A stretch of 64,000 nt of DNA from Parabacteroides sp. PFB2-10 (GCF_029893085.1 NZ_JARXWI010000005.1:186001-250000), one strand, 5' to 3'. Shown: positions 28,414 to 37,740, counted from the first letter of the stretch. Made by a program: numbers and translations. The notes: generated by a model not told the origin, from the sequence alone.

Positions 28414-28494
28414 TTGACAATTGTCAACGCTTTAATTGACAATTGTCAATCAATTAAACGATAATTATCAACGAATTGATTGATAATTGTCAAT
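28414..28494. promoter_or_regulatory. four palindromes at exact 22-bp period, putative operator array
   Basis: Site 1 is TTGACAATTGTCAA (28414-28427). Site 2 is ATTGACAATTGTCAAT (28435-28450). Site 3 is GATAATTATC (28460-28469). Site 4 is ATTGATAATTGTCAAT (28479-28494). The centres fall at 28420.5, 28442.5, 28464.5 and 28486.5, so spacing is exactly 22 bp (about two helical turns) and all sites face one side of the DNA. This suggests cooperative binding of a dimeric regulator. No regulator gene of that type is adjacent. Confidence 0.65.
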
Positions 28495-28619
28495 CAGTTG
28501 GAAATTCAGCGGGAATCTCCTGCCATTTGCCACCCGATTGGTCACTTTGACAGTGAAGTATTTTCTTTTCTACAAATAAACATTAAATAACCGACGGGGC
28601 GTAAACCTGATAGTTTTCG

Positions 28620-28627
28620 TACCTTTG
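28620..28627 (+). promoter_or_regulatory. -7 box of truA promoter
   Basis: TACCTTTG, 29 bases before the truA ATG. No clear -33 TTTG is seen. Confidence 0.5.
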
Positions 28628-28656
28628 CAGTCGTTTCAGCATAAAACGCGTTATAA

Positions 28657-29409
28657 ATGATGAATCGCTACTTTATATATCTGGGGTATAACGGAAAGAA
28701 TTACTGCGGTTGGCAGCGGCAACCCAACGGCACGACCGTACAGGAATCGCTGGAGGAGGCGCTGGCCACCTACCTGCGCAAGCCGGTTTCGGTCACGGGA
28801 GCCGGGCGAACCGACACAGGCGTGCATGCCCGTCGGATGGTGGCTCATTTTGATTGGGAAGAGTCGTTCGACGACCTCGCTTCACTGGCCGATAAGCTAA
28901 ACCGTCTGTTGCCCAAGGACATCGGGGTGTACCGCATCGTGCCTGTTACGCCCGAAGCACATGCCCGTTTCGACGCAACCTCCCGCACCTACCGCTATTA
29001 TGTCACCTTCGAAAAGGATCCGTTTCGTTTCGACTGGCTTTGCCGGATCTATGGCACACTCGATTTTGAGGCGATGAACAAAGCCTGCGAATGGCTTTAT
29101 ACCTATACCGACTTCACCAGTTTCAGCAAATTGCATACCGACGTAAAGACAAATAATTGTCGCATCACTCATGCCGGTTGGGAACAAACCGATGGCCTTT
29201 GGGTCTTCACCATCACCGCCGACCGCTTCCTGCGCAATATGGTGCGTGCGATTGTGGGTACCCTGTTTGAAGTGGGACGAGGCAAACTCACCCTGGATGG
29301 TTTCCGCGGGGTGATCGAAGCGAAAGACCGCGGAGCAGCCGGCACCTCTGCACCCGGACACGCCCTTTTCCTGGAAGATATCACCTACCCCAAAGAAATA
29401 ATGGAAAAT

Positions 29410-29415
<6 letters not shown>
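28657..29415 (+). CDS. truA: tRNA pseudouridine synthase A
   Basis: A 252-residue enzyme that isomerises uridines 38-40 in the tRNA anticodon arm. The catalytic motif [13 protein letters not shown] contains Asp53. The length matches the family. The gene is followed by a heptamer-like repeat and the EamA transporter gene in the same direction. Confidence 0.97.
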
Positions 29416-29470
<55 letters not shown>

Positions 29471-29475
29471 AAAAA

Positions 29476-30372
29476 ATGTGGCTCGCTTTAGCTTTCCTTT
29501 CCGCTTTCCTGTTGGGTTGTTACGACGTTAACAAGAAGGCATCGCTGACGGATAACGCGGTTATTCCGGTCTTGTTTCTGAACATACTTATAAGCAATCT
29601 GATCTTGCTTCCGTTCATTCTTTTCTCCTATACAACCAACTGGTTGGACGGAACCATGTTCTACCTGCCGCGCGTATCCTTAGAAACACATCTGGCGGTA
29701 TTCCTGAAAGCGGTGATCGTGTTGTCGTCCTGGTTGTTCGGCTACTTCGGCATCAAGCATCTGCCGCTCACCATTACCGGCCCAATCAAGGCAACCCAAC
29801 CGGTACTGACCCTGATATGCGCCATGCTGATCTTCCAGGAACGGCTCAATATGTATCAATGGATAGGCGTATTGTTGGCCATCGCCTCTTTCTACCTACT
29901 CTCCACAACCGGAAAGAAAGAGGGAATCCGTTTTGCCCATAATAAATGGATCTTCTTCACCGTCATGTCGGTCATTACCGGATCGATAAGCGGATTGTAC
30001 GACAAACACCTGATGAAGACCTTGGATGTGATGACCGTACAGGTTTGGTTCAATGTGTATCAATGCCTGATGATGATCTTTATAATGCTTTTCCTCTGGT
30101 ATCCGCGCCGGAAAAAAAGTACCCCCTTCCGGTGGACATGGCATATCCCTTTGGTTTCGATCTTCCTCTTATTGGCCGACTGGATCTATTTCTACGCATT
30201 GAGTTTCCCTGATTCGATGATCTCTATCGTCTCCATGATCCGCCGCAGCAACGTATTAGTCACCTTTATCGCCGGTGCCCTCTTCTTCCATGAGAAGAAT
30301 CTCAAGAGCAAAGCCATCGATCTCTTTTTAGTCTTATTAGGAATGATATTCATTTATTTGGGAACCCGATAA
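29476..30372 (+). CDS. EamA/DMT-family membrane transporter
   Basis: A 298-residue protein with about ten hydrophobic segments arranged as two EamA repeats (the second begins near residue 150). The family exports or imports small metabolites, and the substrate is unknown. The ATG at 29476 (MWLALAFLSAF) is preferred over an ATG at 29416 whose extra 20 residues are encoded by the tandem repeat. Confidence 0.82.
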   Translation: MWLALAFLSAFLLGCYDVNKKASLTDNAVIPVLFLNILISNLILLPFILFSYTTNWLDGTMFYLPRVSLETHLAVFLKAVIVLSSWLFGYFGIKHLPLTITGPIKATQPVLTLICAMLIFQERLNMYQWIGVLLAIASFYLLSTTGKKEGIRFAHNKWIFFTVMSVITGSISGLYDKHLMKTLDVMTVQVWFNVYQCLMMIFIMLFLWYPRRKKSTPFRWTWHIPLVSIFLLLADWIYFYALSFPDSMISIVSMIRRSNVLVTFIAGALFFHEKNLKSKAIDLFLVLLGMIFIYLGTR

Positions 30373-30414
30373 AGGTTATTTATTACCTTTGTATCAGAAT
30401 TCATAACTACGAGT

Positions 30415-31050
30415 ATGCGATTATATATTGTTTCCCTTCTGTTTTTTCTTTCTTTTATGGGAGTGAATGCCCAGAATATGGCTACGCTCTTCACCGATAT
30501 GCCCGATTCTTATATCCCACAATTAGAAAGTGCCTGGCGGAAAGACCTGGTAAATCTCTATCAAACAGAGAAAGAGGCACGTGTACAAAACCTGATGGGA
30601 GGGTTTACGGTATTGAAAGCGTTGACTTCCGACTATATGTTATTACAGGTTTCGGAGCGTAGCACGGTGGAGATTAAGCTGTTTCCGTTGGTCAATAATA
30701 CACCCATTATCTGTTTGGTTACGACAGTTTACGGGCCTGCTCCCGACAGTCGGATAGATTTTTACTCGCCCGACTGGAGTCCATTGGATACCAAAGAGCT
30801 GTTTACTCCGGCGCCAACCACTTGGTTCCTGAAAGAAAAGATATCGGAAGCAGATCGTTTTGCCTATAACGAAGCCTTGTCGTTATTGGATATCGAACTT
30901 ATCCACTATCAGTTGAGTCCGGATTCGCTTACACTGACGGCGACCTATGCCACCCCACTCTACCTGAGCCGGGAGGAAAGGGAAAAGGTATTGCCTTTTG
31001 TCAAAGAAGAACCGAAGGTGTACACCTGGAAAAAGTTCCACCTGCAGTAA
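30415..31050 (+). CDS. DUF3256 family protein
   Basis: A 211-residue exported protein. A signal peptide (about residues 1-19, ending VNAQ) is followed by NMATLFTDMPDSYIPQL, the conserved start of DUF3256 proteins of Bacteroidales. Function unknown. There are no membrane segments after the signal, so it is probably periplasmic. It follows the transporter gene by 42 bases in the same direction. Confidence 0.8.
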   Translation: MRLYIVSLLFFLSFMGVNAQNMATLFTDMPDSYIPQLESAWRKDLVNLYQTEKEARVQNLMGGFTVLKALTSDYMLLQVSERSTVEIKLFPLVNNTPIICLVTTVYGPAPDSRIDFYSPDWSPLDTKELFTPAPTTWFLKEKISEADRFAYNEALSLLDIELIHYQLSPDSLTLTATYATPLYLSREEREKVLPFVKEEPKVYTWKKFHLQ

Positions 31051-31111
31051 ACTCCGGCAGACATGCCTACTAATATGATCAATCCATAATTTCATTACTC
31101 TATACCGGAAA

Positions 31112-31759
31112 ATGTCAAAATCGAAGTTCTATGTTGTTTGGAATGGAGTAACCCCAGGGATATATGATAACTGGACCGATACGAAATTGCAAATAGAAGG
31201 GTTTGCCGGAGCAAAATATAAGTCATTCCCCACCCGGGAAGAGGCGGATGAGGCCTATCAGAATGGCTATTTCGATTACCTGAAACAAAACGCTTCTCCC
31301 CAGGCAGTCAAGAAGATCCGCCAAGGTTCGGAGCCCGACCTACACAATAAAGATATCATATGGAACAGCCTGTCGGTCGATGCCGCCTGCAGCGGTAACC
31401 CGGGAGATATGGAATACCGCGGCGTCTATACGGCAACAGGACAGGAGATCTTCCACGTCGGCCCGATGAAAAAGGGGACAAACAATGTAGGAGAATTCCT
31501 GGCATTGGTGCATGGTCTGGCGCTTCTGCAGCAGAAAAACAGCGACCTGCCCATCTATACCGATAGTGTGAATGCCATGAAATGGGTAAAGAATAAGAAA
31601 GCAAAAACCCTGTTGGAGCGGCTTCCGGAGAATGTACAACTGTTTAATCTGATCGAACGTGCCGAACATTGGCTCAAGACCCACACCTATAAAACTCAAA
31701 TTCTAAAATGGAACACAGCGGAATGGGGAGAGATCCCGGCAGACTTCGGGAGGAAATGA
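31112..31759 (+). CDS. rnhA: ribonuclease H with N-terminal hybrid-binding domain
   Basis: A 215-residue RNase HI type enzyme. Residues 1-50 form the viroplasmin-like hybrid-binding domain (FYVVWNGVTPGIYDNW). The catalytic domain follows from about residue 85, with carboxylates Asp90 (VDAACSG), Glu128 (NVGEFLA) and Asp151 (YTDSVNA), and a fourth Asp near 211. It cuts RNA in RNA-DNA hybrids. Its stop overlaps the start of the DUF5672 gene as ATGA. Confidence 0.93.
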   Translation: MSKSKFYVVWNGVTPGIYDNWTDTKLQIEGFAGAKYKSFPTREEADEAYQNGYFDYLKQNASPQAVKKIRQGSEPDLHNKDIIWNSLSVDAACSGNPGDMEYRGVYTATGQEIFHVGPMKKGTNNVGEFLALVHGLALLQQKNSDLPIYTDSVNAMKWVKNKKAKTLLERLPENVQLFNLIERAEHWLKTHTYKTQILKWNTAEWGEIPADFGRK

Positions 31760-32529
31760 ACTCAACACCTCTGGTCAACATACTTATCCCTATCTACAAG
31801 CTTCCGTTATCCGAGTATGATCGGATATCATTCAATCAGGCATACAAGGTATTGGGGGATTATTCCCTGACGGTAATCAAACCATCTTCCTTAGATCTGA
31901 AAACGATAACCGATGAATATCCACGCGTAGAAACAGTCTCTTTCCCTGATCATTATTTTTCCGGCATCGCGGGATATAACCAGTTGATGATGTCTTCCGA
32001 ATTCTACGGGCGTTTTTTGGATTCGGACTATATACTAATCTATCAATTAGATGCCTATATATTCCGGGATGAACTACTACAATGGTGCGAAAAAGGATAT
32101 GATTATATTGGTGCTCCCTGGTTAAAGAAAAGAATATATCAATACCCACCTCTCTCCTGGTGGGTTGATTTCCAATATAAAAAGGAAAAACGAAGTGGCA
32201 ATCCTTCCAAATATGGTTTGCATAACAAGATTGGCAATGGTGGTTTCTCCTTGCGTAAGGTAAAAAGCCATTACGAGGCTACCCTGCGTTATCGTGAAGT
32301 GATTGAAGATTTCTTATCACATCGGATGCATCTTTACAATGAAGATGTGTTTTGGGCTACCCAAGTATCGGAATTCACATACCCTGATGTATCTGAGGCT
32401 TTACTTTTTTCTTTTGACAAATACCCCTGGTATAGTTATAAACTAACGAAAAGACAATTGCCATTCGGTTGCCATGGCTGGTATAAACGTAAAATGAAGA
32501 AATTCTGGAAACCAATCATTGGCTTTTAA
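31756..32529 (+). CDS. DUF5672 family protein (glycosyltransferase-like)
   Basis: A 257-residue protein of the DUF5672 family, often found with surface-glycan genes. Typical blocks are YQLDAYIFRDEL (with a possible metal-binding Asp), NGGFSLRK, NEDVFW and LPFGCHGW, which together resemble the donor and acceptor site of a GT-A enzyme. The ATG at 31756 overlaps the RNase H stop by four bases, which fits translational coupling. An upstream ATG (31708) lies inside rnhA. It is convergent with the kinase gene, only 17 bases apart. Confidence 0.75.
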   Translation: MNSTPLVNILIPIYKLPLSEYDRISFNQAYKVLGDYSLTVIKPSSLDLKTITDEYPRVETVSFPDHYFSGIAGYNQLMMSSEFYGRFLDSDYILIYQLDAYIFRDELLQWCEKGYDYIGAPWLKKRIYQYPPLSWWVDFQYKKEKRSGNPSKYGLHNKIGNGGFSLRKVKSHYEATLRYREVIEDFLSHRMHLYNEDVFWATQVSEFTYPDVSEALLFSFDKYPWYSYKLTKRQLPFGCHGWYKRKMKKFWKPIIGF

Positions 32530-32546
32530 TAAGTACCGATAGCAGG

Positions 32547-33296
32547 TTATTCAAATTCAAACGGTATATCATGCTTCAACGCAAACTGCTTCCAAAAGAG
32601 TTTTCGCTGCTTTAGTACCCACTGCACACACTCCTCTTCATTGGCTCCGCGTCCTTTGGCATATTCCTTTGCCAACAGAACAAAAACATCCTCTTTGCCC
32701 CATAATCGGGCGAAATTACTACATCCTTTCTGAACGGAGACCGGAGAACCAAACTCCATCCGGTTGATATCGACTAAGCAAAAGCGATAGCCGTCGTCCT
32801 GCTTTTCATACAAAACATTACCCGGAGAAAAGTCTTTATGAAAGATACCGCTCTCATGCAAATAGACGGCAAATTGGGCTAAATCCTTTATAAAGGGCTG
32901 GATTTCTACGGCCGGTCTTTGCAATATATCATACATGGCTTGGTAAGTATCCAGTTGCTTACTGATAAAATAGCTGTAATAAAGGACTCCCCGCCGGTAG
33001 ATAGTGATCGTGGCAATAGGTTCCGGTGTATACACCCCCTTCTCATGTAATATAAAACCATATTGATAGGAGCGCTTTGCCTTGGAGGGGCGAATAAAGG
33101 TATAGGCAATCCGGTTAATCAGGTGAGGAACCTGGAAGCGCTTTACATTGATCAGTTCGCCATCGACCTCAAACACCTTGATTTCATTACGTGCCTTATA
33201 GATCGTTTCTCCTTCCTTTTCAAAGCGTTCACGCACGGAATGGACAAACGGACTAAGATACTGATACTTGGGATTAATTACTATTTCTGTTCTCAT
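32547..33296 (-). CDS. lipopolysaccharide kinase (InaA/Kdo-kinase-like)
   Basis: A 249-residue protein with a protein-kinase-like fold. The catalytic loop FHKDFSPGNVLYE (about residues 154-166) and metal motif LVDINRMEFG match the lipopolysaccharide kinases of the KdkA/WaaP/InaA group, which phosphorylate Kdo or heptose in the inner core. The start overlaps the upstream glycosyltransferase gene by 23 bases, so they are probably coupled. The exact sugar phosphorylated is inferred from family and location. Confidence 0.82.
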   Translation of the reverse strand: MRTEIVINPKYQYLSPFVHSVRERFEKEGETIYKARNEIKVFEVDGELINVKRFQVPHLINRIAYTFIRPSKAKRSYQYGFILHEKGVYTPEPIATITIYRRGVLYYSYFISKQLDTYQAMYDILQRPAVEIQPFIKDLAQFAVYLHESGIFHKDFSPGNVLYEKQDDGYRFCLVDINRMEFGSPVSVQKGCSNFARLWGKEDVFVLLAKEYAKGRGANEEECVQWVLKQRKLFWKQFALKHDIPFEFE

Positions 33297-34335
33297 CTTC
33301 GCTTAACAATTTATGTTCAATAGCCGCATAAGCAGTTAGGAAGAAGTGCCCTTCGGCAACCAATTGGCTTATTCGTTGGATATTCTCTTTCATTTGTTTG
33401 TAGTCCTCCCGGGTTACGGAGCGAATTACTGACTCCAGTTCCTCCAGGCTGTCGATGCCGATGCCAATATGTTCCTTTTCTATCAAAGGATAGATGGCCA
33501 GCTTTTTCCAAACAATCATGGGTACATGGCAACGGATATAGAGGGAAGGTTTATGTGGTGTCGTGATTTGCATATATTCACCAAACACCCCGTCGACCTC
33601 CTGGTAGGAATGTCCGTACCAGATCAGGGCAAAGTCACCCTCGGCCGTAGCGATCAATTCGTCCGGACGAACGAAACCTTTCTTTATATATCGGTCGGAA
33701 GATCTCACCATCTCTTGGTCAAAATCACTACCATAGAGCACAAACCGCACCGGAACCTCCTCCATCGCCTTGTCGTATGCATACAGAAAGCTATGTTTTC
33801 GTGGGCTTAATGAACCGGCATGCATCACTTTGTCAAACCGATCGGGCAAAGGCTTCTCCATGGGTTGGGCATCCGACAGATAATCCCATAAGCCCGTCAC
33901 CTCGATCGGCTGGGTATAACCGTGTGCGATCAGCCAGTTCTTCTCGGTTTCATTCAGGGCAAGAATCCCATTCGTACGGGAAAGCCGACGTTTCTCCTGC
34001 GCGATGGTCAGCTTTTTCCGTCGGAAACAGCCCAAATCGTGGATCAGGGTGACGGTTTTCGCTCCCTTCCATTGGGCAAAGCGGCAGACAAGCGAATAAT
34101 ATTTCTTGAGAGGATATTGCAACACCAAGACATCCCCCCGACGAAGAGAGAAAAAAGATTTCATCACACTGCAAAAAGTATAGATAAATCCCCATACTTC
34201 GTTCGAAGAATAAGAAATAGGCAAACCAACATTCACAAAACCATGCGTTTGCATGATCTTCTCTATATCTGTCTTCGCCTTATTCCCGGCACTATTAATC
34301 TCTTTGTAGTTTTTAGACAGGTAACACCTTCTCAT
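33274..34335 (-). CDS. glycosyltransferase, galactofuranosyltransferase-like
   Basis: A 353-residue GT-B-type glycosyltransferase similar to bacterial beta-1,6-galactofuranosyltransferases. The N-terminal block has VLVLQYPLKKYY and LIHDLGCFR, and the C-terminal nucleotide-binding half contains MHAGSLSPRKHSF. It would add a sugar to the lipopolysaccharide or capsule. It lies in a leftward operon DUF4254, GT9, this gene, kinase. Confidence 0.78.
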   Translation of the reverse strand: MRRCYLSKNYKEINSAGNKAKTDIEKIMQTHGFVNVGLPISYSSNEVWGFIYTFCSVMKSFFSLRRGDVLVLQYPLKKYYSLVCRFAQWKGAKTVTLIHDLGCFRRKKLTIAQEKRRLSRTNGILALNETEKNWLIAHGYTQPIEVTGLWDYLSDAQPMEKPLPDRFDKVMHAGSLSPRKHSFLYAYDKAMEEVPVRFVLYGSDFDQEMVRSSDRYIKKGFVRPDELIATAEGDFALIWYGHSYQEVDGVFGEYMQITTPHKPSLYIRCHVPMIVWKKLAIYPLIEKEHIGIGIDSLEELESVIRSVTREDYKQMKENIQRISQLVAEGHFFLTAYAAIEHKLLSEDENRNSN

Positions 34336-34349
34336 CTTTTATCTTTATC

Positions 34350-35378
34350 TTACTCCAATGCTTTATATACCTTTTCAACGATCATTTCCGGTAACAATTG
34401 CGTCATGCAGGCCCAGTCTCCGCGGTAACAATTCTTTTGTCCGTAAACGGAGCAGGGGCGACAAGGCAAATCGACCTGAATCGCATACTCGGGATGCTGC
34501 CTGTAACCATAGAATCCGGCATAGGGATGCGTGGCTCCCCAGATAGAAACGACCTCCGTTCCCACCAGCGAAGCAAAATGCATATTAGCCGAATCCATAC
34601 AGAGCAACAGGTCTAACTGGCTGATCAATGCCAACTCGCTATCCAGCGAATACCTTCCCACCACACTTTTCACCCGTGGGTACTGATAGGCCCATTCTCC
34701 CAGAACGGCCTCTTCATAGCCCCTTCCTCCAAACAGAAAAAGGGTGATATCTTCTCGTTCGGACAAGGATTGCACCACCTTCTCCATCGATTCGATCGGA
34801 TAGATCTTCCCCCGGTGCTTGGCAAAAGGGGCAATGCCGATCCAAAAGCCTTTCTTTTCTCCGGCAAAATCCGTTATCCGGTTATGGTCAATATCTTTTT
34901 CTTCGTATAATGTCGTGAAAGTATCGCGGAAGGAAAAGCCGGCTTTAAGAAATGCTTCCGCATAGTCTTCAAGGACCGGCCGCAGAGGTACCAATTCTTT
35001 GTTTTCGCGGCGCGTCAGTTTCCTACGGCTTCTGCTATTGCGGTTGTAAACAATCACCGGCACCCCTCTCAGTCTAAAAAAGGATCGTATCACCTGCGAA
35101 CGGAACACATTGTGCAGGTCGATCACCATATCGTAGTTATATTTAACCAATGCCGAGGTGAACCGAATCAGGCCTGAAATACTCTTTTCCGATGCTTTGG
35201 TGTTGATGCCCAATACTTGCACATTGGCCGGCTTATTGATGAAGACAGGCAGGAGGAATGTTTGCGTCAGAATCGTAAAGGTATCCTCCGGATAGGCCTT
35301 CGCCACCGAATAGACTACCGGAATGGTCATCGCCACATCACCAATAGAAGAGAGTCGTATGATCAGTATTTTAGCCAT
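34350..35378 (-). CDS. glycosyltransferase family 9 (heptosyltransferase-like)
   Basis: A 342-residue GT9 protein starting AKILIIRLSSIGDVAMTIPV, the classic heptosyltransferase N-terminus with the catalytic Asp in GDV. The donor-site half contains LLCMDSANMHFASLVGTEVVSIWG near residues 257-280. It transfers a heptose-like sugar in lipopolysaccharide core assembly. The start overlaps the DUF4254 stop by eight bases. Confidence 0.88.
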   Translation of the reverse strand: MAKILIIRLSSIGDVAMTIPVVYSVAKAYPEDTFTILTQTFLLPVFINKPANVQVLGINTKASEKSISGLIRFTSALVKYNYDMVIDLHNVFRSQVIRSFFRLRGVPVIVYNRNSRSRRKLTRRENKELVPLRPVLEDYAEAFLKAGFSFRDTFTTLYEEKDIDHNRITDFAGEKKGFWIGIAPFAKHRGKIYPIESMEKVVQSLSEREDITLFLFGGRGYEEAVLGEWAYQYPRVKSVVGRYSLDSELALISQLDLLLCMDSANMHFASLVGTEVVSIWGATHPYAGFYGYRQHPEYAIQVDLPCRPCSVYGQKNCYRGDWACMTQLLPEMIVEKVYKALE

Positions 35379-35982
35379 TCTTTTTTCCGTATAACACCGG
35401 ATTCAAAGCAGGATCATTATACATTTTCATCTGTTTGTACATCTTCATCTGTTTCCGTCCGTTTTCAATATCGTCGATCAACTGATTGAGCGCCAGCGAG
35501 AGATCTTCCCGTTGTTCCAACAACACGTTCAACTTTCGCTGACAAAGTGCCTTGTGTTCTTCCGATGCGTCCGGACGAATCGCCTCCTGTTGCATATGAT
35601 ATATCTTCAATACCAGGATAGAAAGGCGGTCGACAGCCCAGGCCGGTGTTTCCGTATTGAGGGTTGCACCGGGAAGAGGAGCCACCTCTTTATAGGTCTC
35701 CATCAGGAAACTATCGATCCATTCCACCAGATCCGTACGATCCTGGTTGGATTTGTCTATTCTACGTTTGATCTTTAAAGCTTCATCCGGATGAATGGAG
35801 GGATTACGAATGATATCCTCCAGATGCCATTGCACAGCATCGATCCAATTCTTCTGATAAAGAAAAAACTCAATGGTCTGCTCCGGATAAGGGTTTGTTA
35901 CCATTGTATCCACATCGTCTGTTATGTGGTATGTCTCCGTTGCCTGTTCAAATATACGAAGACACTTTTCACTCCATTTCAT
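35371..35982 (-). CDS. DUF4254 domain-containing protein
   Basis: A 203-residue, largely helical cytoplasmic protein of the DUF4254 family. Family signatures are TPAWAVDRLSILVLKIYHM and the C-terminal KMYNDPALNPVLYG. Function unknown, but in Bacteroidetes it commonly precedes GT9 heptosyltransferase genes, as here. The ATG at 35982 is chosen. It sits 53 bases after a promoter with TTTG, a 20-base spacer and TATCTTTG. An ATG 11 codons upstream is possible. Confidence 0.82.
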   Translation of the reverse strand: MKWSEKCLRIFEQATETYHITDDVDTMVTNPYPEQTIEFFLYQKNWIDAVQWHLEDIIRNPSIHPDEALKIKRRIDKSNQDRTDLVEWIDSFLMETYKEVAPLPGATLNTETPAWAVDRLSILVLKIYHMQQEAIRPDASEEHKALCQRKLNVLLEQREDLSLALNQLIDDIENGRKQMKMYKQMKMYNDPALNPVLYGKKNG

Positions 35983-36000
35983 ATCGTTATTGTTTTTAGT

Positions 36001-36075
36001 AAGAGAAGTATGCAAAGACGCACCCTATCTTATGCAAAGATAATGAAAGTTGAATGCAGAGCCAAACTTGTTTGC
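36001..36075 (-). promoter_or_regulatory. promoter cassette upstream of the LPS operon
   Basis: On the minus strand TTTG (36063-36066) is followed after 20 bases by TATCTTTG (36035-36042). The 40 bases from 36035 match 62485-62524, upstream of the CCA gene, at 35 of 40 positions. The cassette is therefore a shared repeat. Confidence 0.65.
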
Positions 36076-36140
36076 ATAACATATACAAACAAAGGCTTCG
36101 GCATAATCACCCGGCTGAATAAAAGCAAAGACAGAGGAGA

Positions 36141-37427
36141 TCACAACACCTCTTCCACCCTCTCCAATGCCATACCGCGAGAGCCTTTGATAAGGATGGT
36201 ATAACCTTGCAGGGGATGCTCGCGAAGCTCGGTTATAAGGGCTTCGGTGGTCTCGTAATGTTTGTATTTTTCACCGCCCATGCGCGCGAAATGTTCGCCA
36301 CAAAGGTAGATCCTGTCGAATCCACCCCACGCGAGCTGCTCCACGATCTCGGCATGGAGGCTGTCGCTCTCGGCTCCCAACTCGAACATATCACCCAGGA
36401 TCACTGCTTTCGGCGTGGCCGACATACCGGCAAAGTTATCGAGAGCCGCTTTCATACTGGTAGGATTCGCATTGTAGGTGTCGACCAATAGGGTGTTATG
36501 AGCTGTTTTCTTCAGTTGCGAACGTTTGTTGGAAGGCGCATAGCCTTCGATGGCACGATTGATGCGTGCGGAAGGGATTTTGAAATAACGACCGATCGTA
36601 ACGGCTGCCAGCACATTGTCAATATTGTAGTCGCCAATCAGTTGTGTTTCCACCACATTGTTCTTTCCCTGTTGTTTCCATTGGAAAACCAGATAGGGAT
36701 CGCTCCCGATAATCTGCCCCGAAGCAAAAGAGCTGTCGCCATAGCCATAGGTGATCTGCTCGATCCCTTGAGCGATAGCACGCAAGGGTTTGTCTTCTTT
36801 TTTGACAAAAACAATTCCTTTCGTCCGGCGTATATAATCATAGAGTTCGCCTTTTGTTTTCAATACATTCTCGAACGATTCGAACCCCTCCAGGTGGGCG
36901 CGTCCCACATTGGTGATAAGTCCGTATTCCGGTTGTGCAATCTCCACCAATTCTTTGATATCGCCGGGATGGCTGGCGCCCATTTCGATCACCGCCATTT
37001 CGTGTTCGTGGTTCAGGCGCAACAGTGTCAGCGGAACCCCAATCTGGTTATTCAGGTTTCCTTCCGTATAAAGCAGATTGAATTTCATGGAAAGCACAGC
37101 GGCAATAAGCTCTTTGGTGGTCGTCTTTCCATTCGTTCCGGTGATGGCAAGGATAGGCACCCCTACCACTTTGCGATGACGCTGGGCTAAGAGTTGCAAG
37201 GAGGTTAAGACATCATCGACTAAAATGGTCCGTTCGTTCTGATAGTAGTCAGGGTTATCAATGACGGCGTAATTACTTCCTTCGGCTAACGCTTTCGCGG
37301 CAAACTGATTGCCGTCGAACCGATCTCCTTTTAAAGCAAAAAAGATGGAGCCGCGGGGACAGTGACGGCTATCCGTAGTTACGATCGGGTTGTGGATAAA
37401 TAGTTCATAGAGTTCCGGTATTGACAT
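36141..37427 (-). CDS. murF: UDP-MurNAc-tripeptide--D-Ala-D-Ala ligase
   Basis: A 428-residue Mur ligase that joins D-alanyl-D-alanine to UDP-MurNAc-tripeptide with ATP in the cytoplasm. The P-loop AITGTNGKTTTKEL lies near residues 104-117. VIEMGASHPGDIKEL near 153 and the C-terminal VLVDTYNANPTSM block are MurF-specific. It stands apart from other mur genes. Possible -7 box TACATTTG at 37469-37476. Confidence 0.95.
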   Translation of the reverse strand: MSIPELYELFIHNPIVTTDSRHCPRGSIFFALKGDRFDGNQFAAKALAEGSNYAVIDNPDYYQNERTILVDDVLTSLQLLAQRHRKVVGVPILAITGTNGKTTTKELIAAVLSMKFNLLYTEGNLNNQIGVPLTLLRLNHEHEMAVIEMGASHPGDIKELVEIAQPEYGLITNVGRAHLEGFESFENVLKTKGELYDYIRRTKGIVFVKKEDKPLRAIAQGIEQITYGYGDSSFASGQIIGSDPYLVFQWKQQGKNNVVETQLIGDYNIDNVLAAVTIGRYFKIPSARINRAIEGYAPSNKRSQLKKTAHNTLLVDTYNANPTSMKAALDNFAGMSATPKAVILGDMFELGAESDSLHAEIVEQLAWGGFDRIYLCGEHFARMGGEKYKHYETTEALITELREHPLQGYTILIKGSRGMALERVEEVL

Positions 37428-37578
37428 AATTAAAATCCTCCGTATAATACTTTCATGTTATTTTCTGACAAATGTAACAAAACTTCATTCGATATGCTCC
37501 ATTCTTCCAAAAGAAAGTTCTTTTTATTGATTATATGCCTCATTCGGTCAGTGAGAATTGAGGATCCTGCTTCAAGAC

Positions 37579-37740
37579 GATTTGACATTTTGTCAAAACC
37601 GCGAGAGTTTTTTTCCAAAAAGGCAGGACTTTGGAGACAAACTCCCGGGAGTTAGTATTTGTTAACATTTGAAATGTAAGCAAAACCAGCTCGTTTTGGC
37701 CAAAACTGACCTTTTTTGCTTACACTTCGATTTTTAAGTT
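37579..37740 (+). repeat. dispersed two-hairpin element, copy C (divergent)
   Basis: It begins with the palindrome TTTGACA-TTT-TGTCAAA (37581-37597), then the invariant core GACAAACTCCCGGGAG (37636-37651) and a longer second inverted repeat (TGTAAGCAAAA near 37675 with TTTTGCTTACA near 37714). It ends at the -33 box of folP. It is the most diverged copy. Confidence 0.75.

Larger units (their letters stand above)
28277..28656. other. divergent intergenic region with phased palindromes
   Basis: The 380 bases between the ECF sigma gene and truA hold a four-palindrome array (28414-28494) and the truA -7 box (28620-28627). No coding sequence is seen. Confidence 0.6.

Noticed and set aside
28414-28494. 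Palindrome array considered as a CRISPR
   Set aside because: Units are palindromic and separated by only 8-10 bases, with no distinct spacers and no cas genes.
36498-37190. A 230-codon open frame opposite murF
   Set aside because: murF has clear motifs on the other strand; the frame is a shadow.
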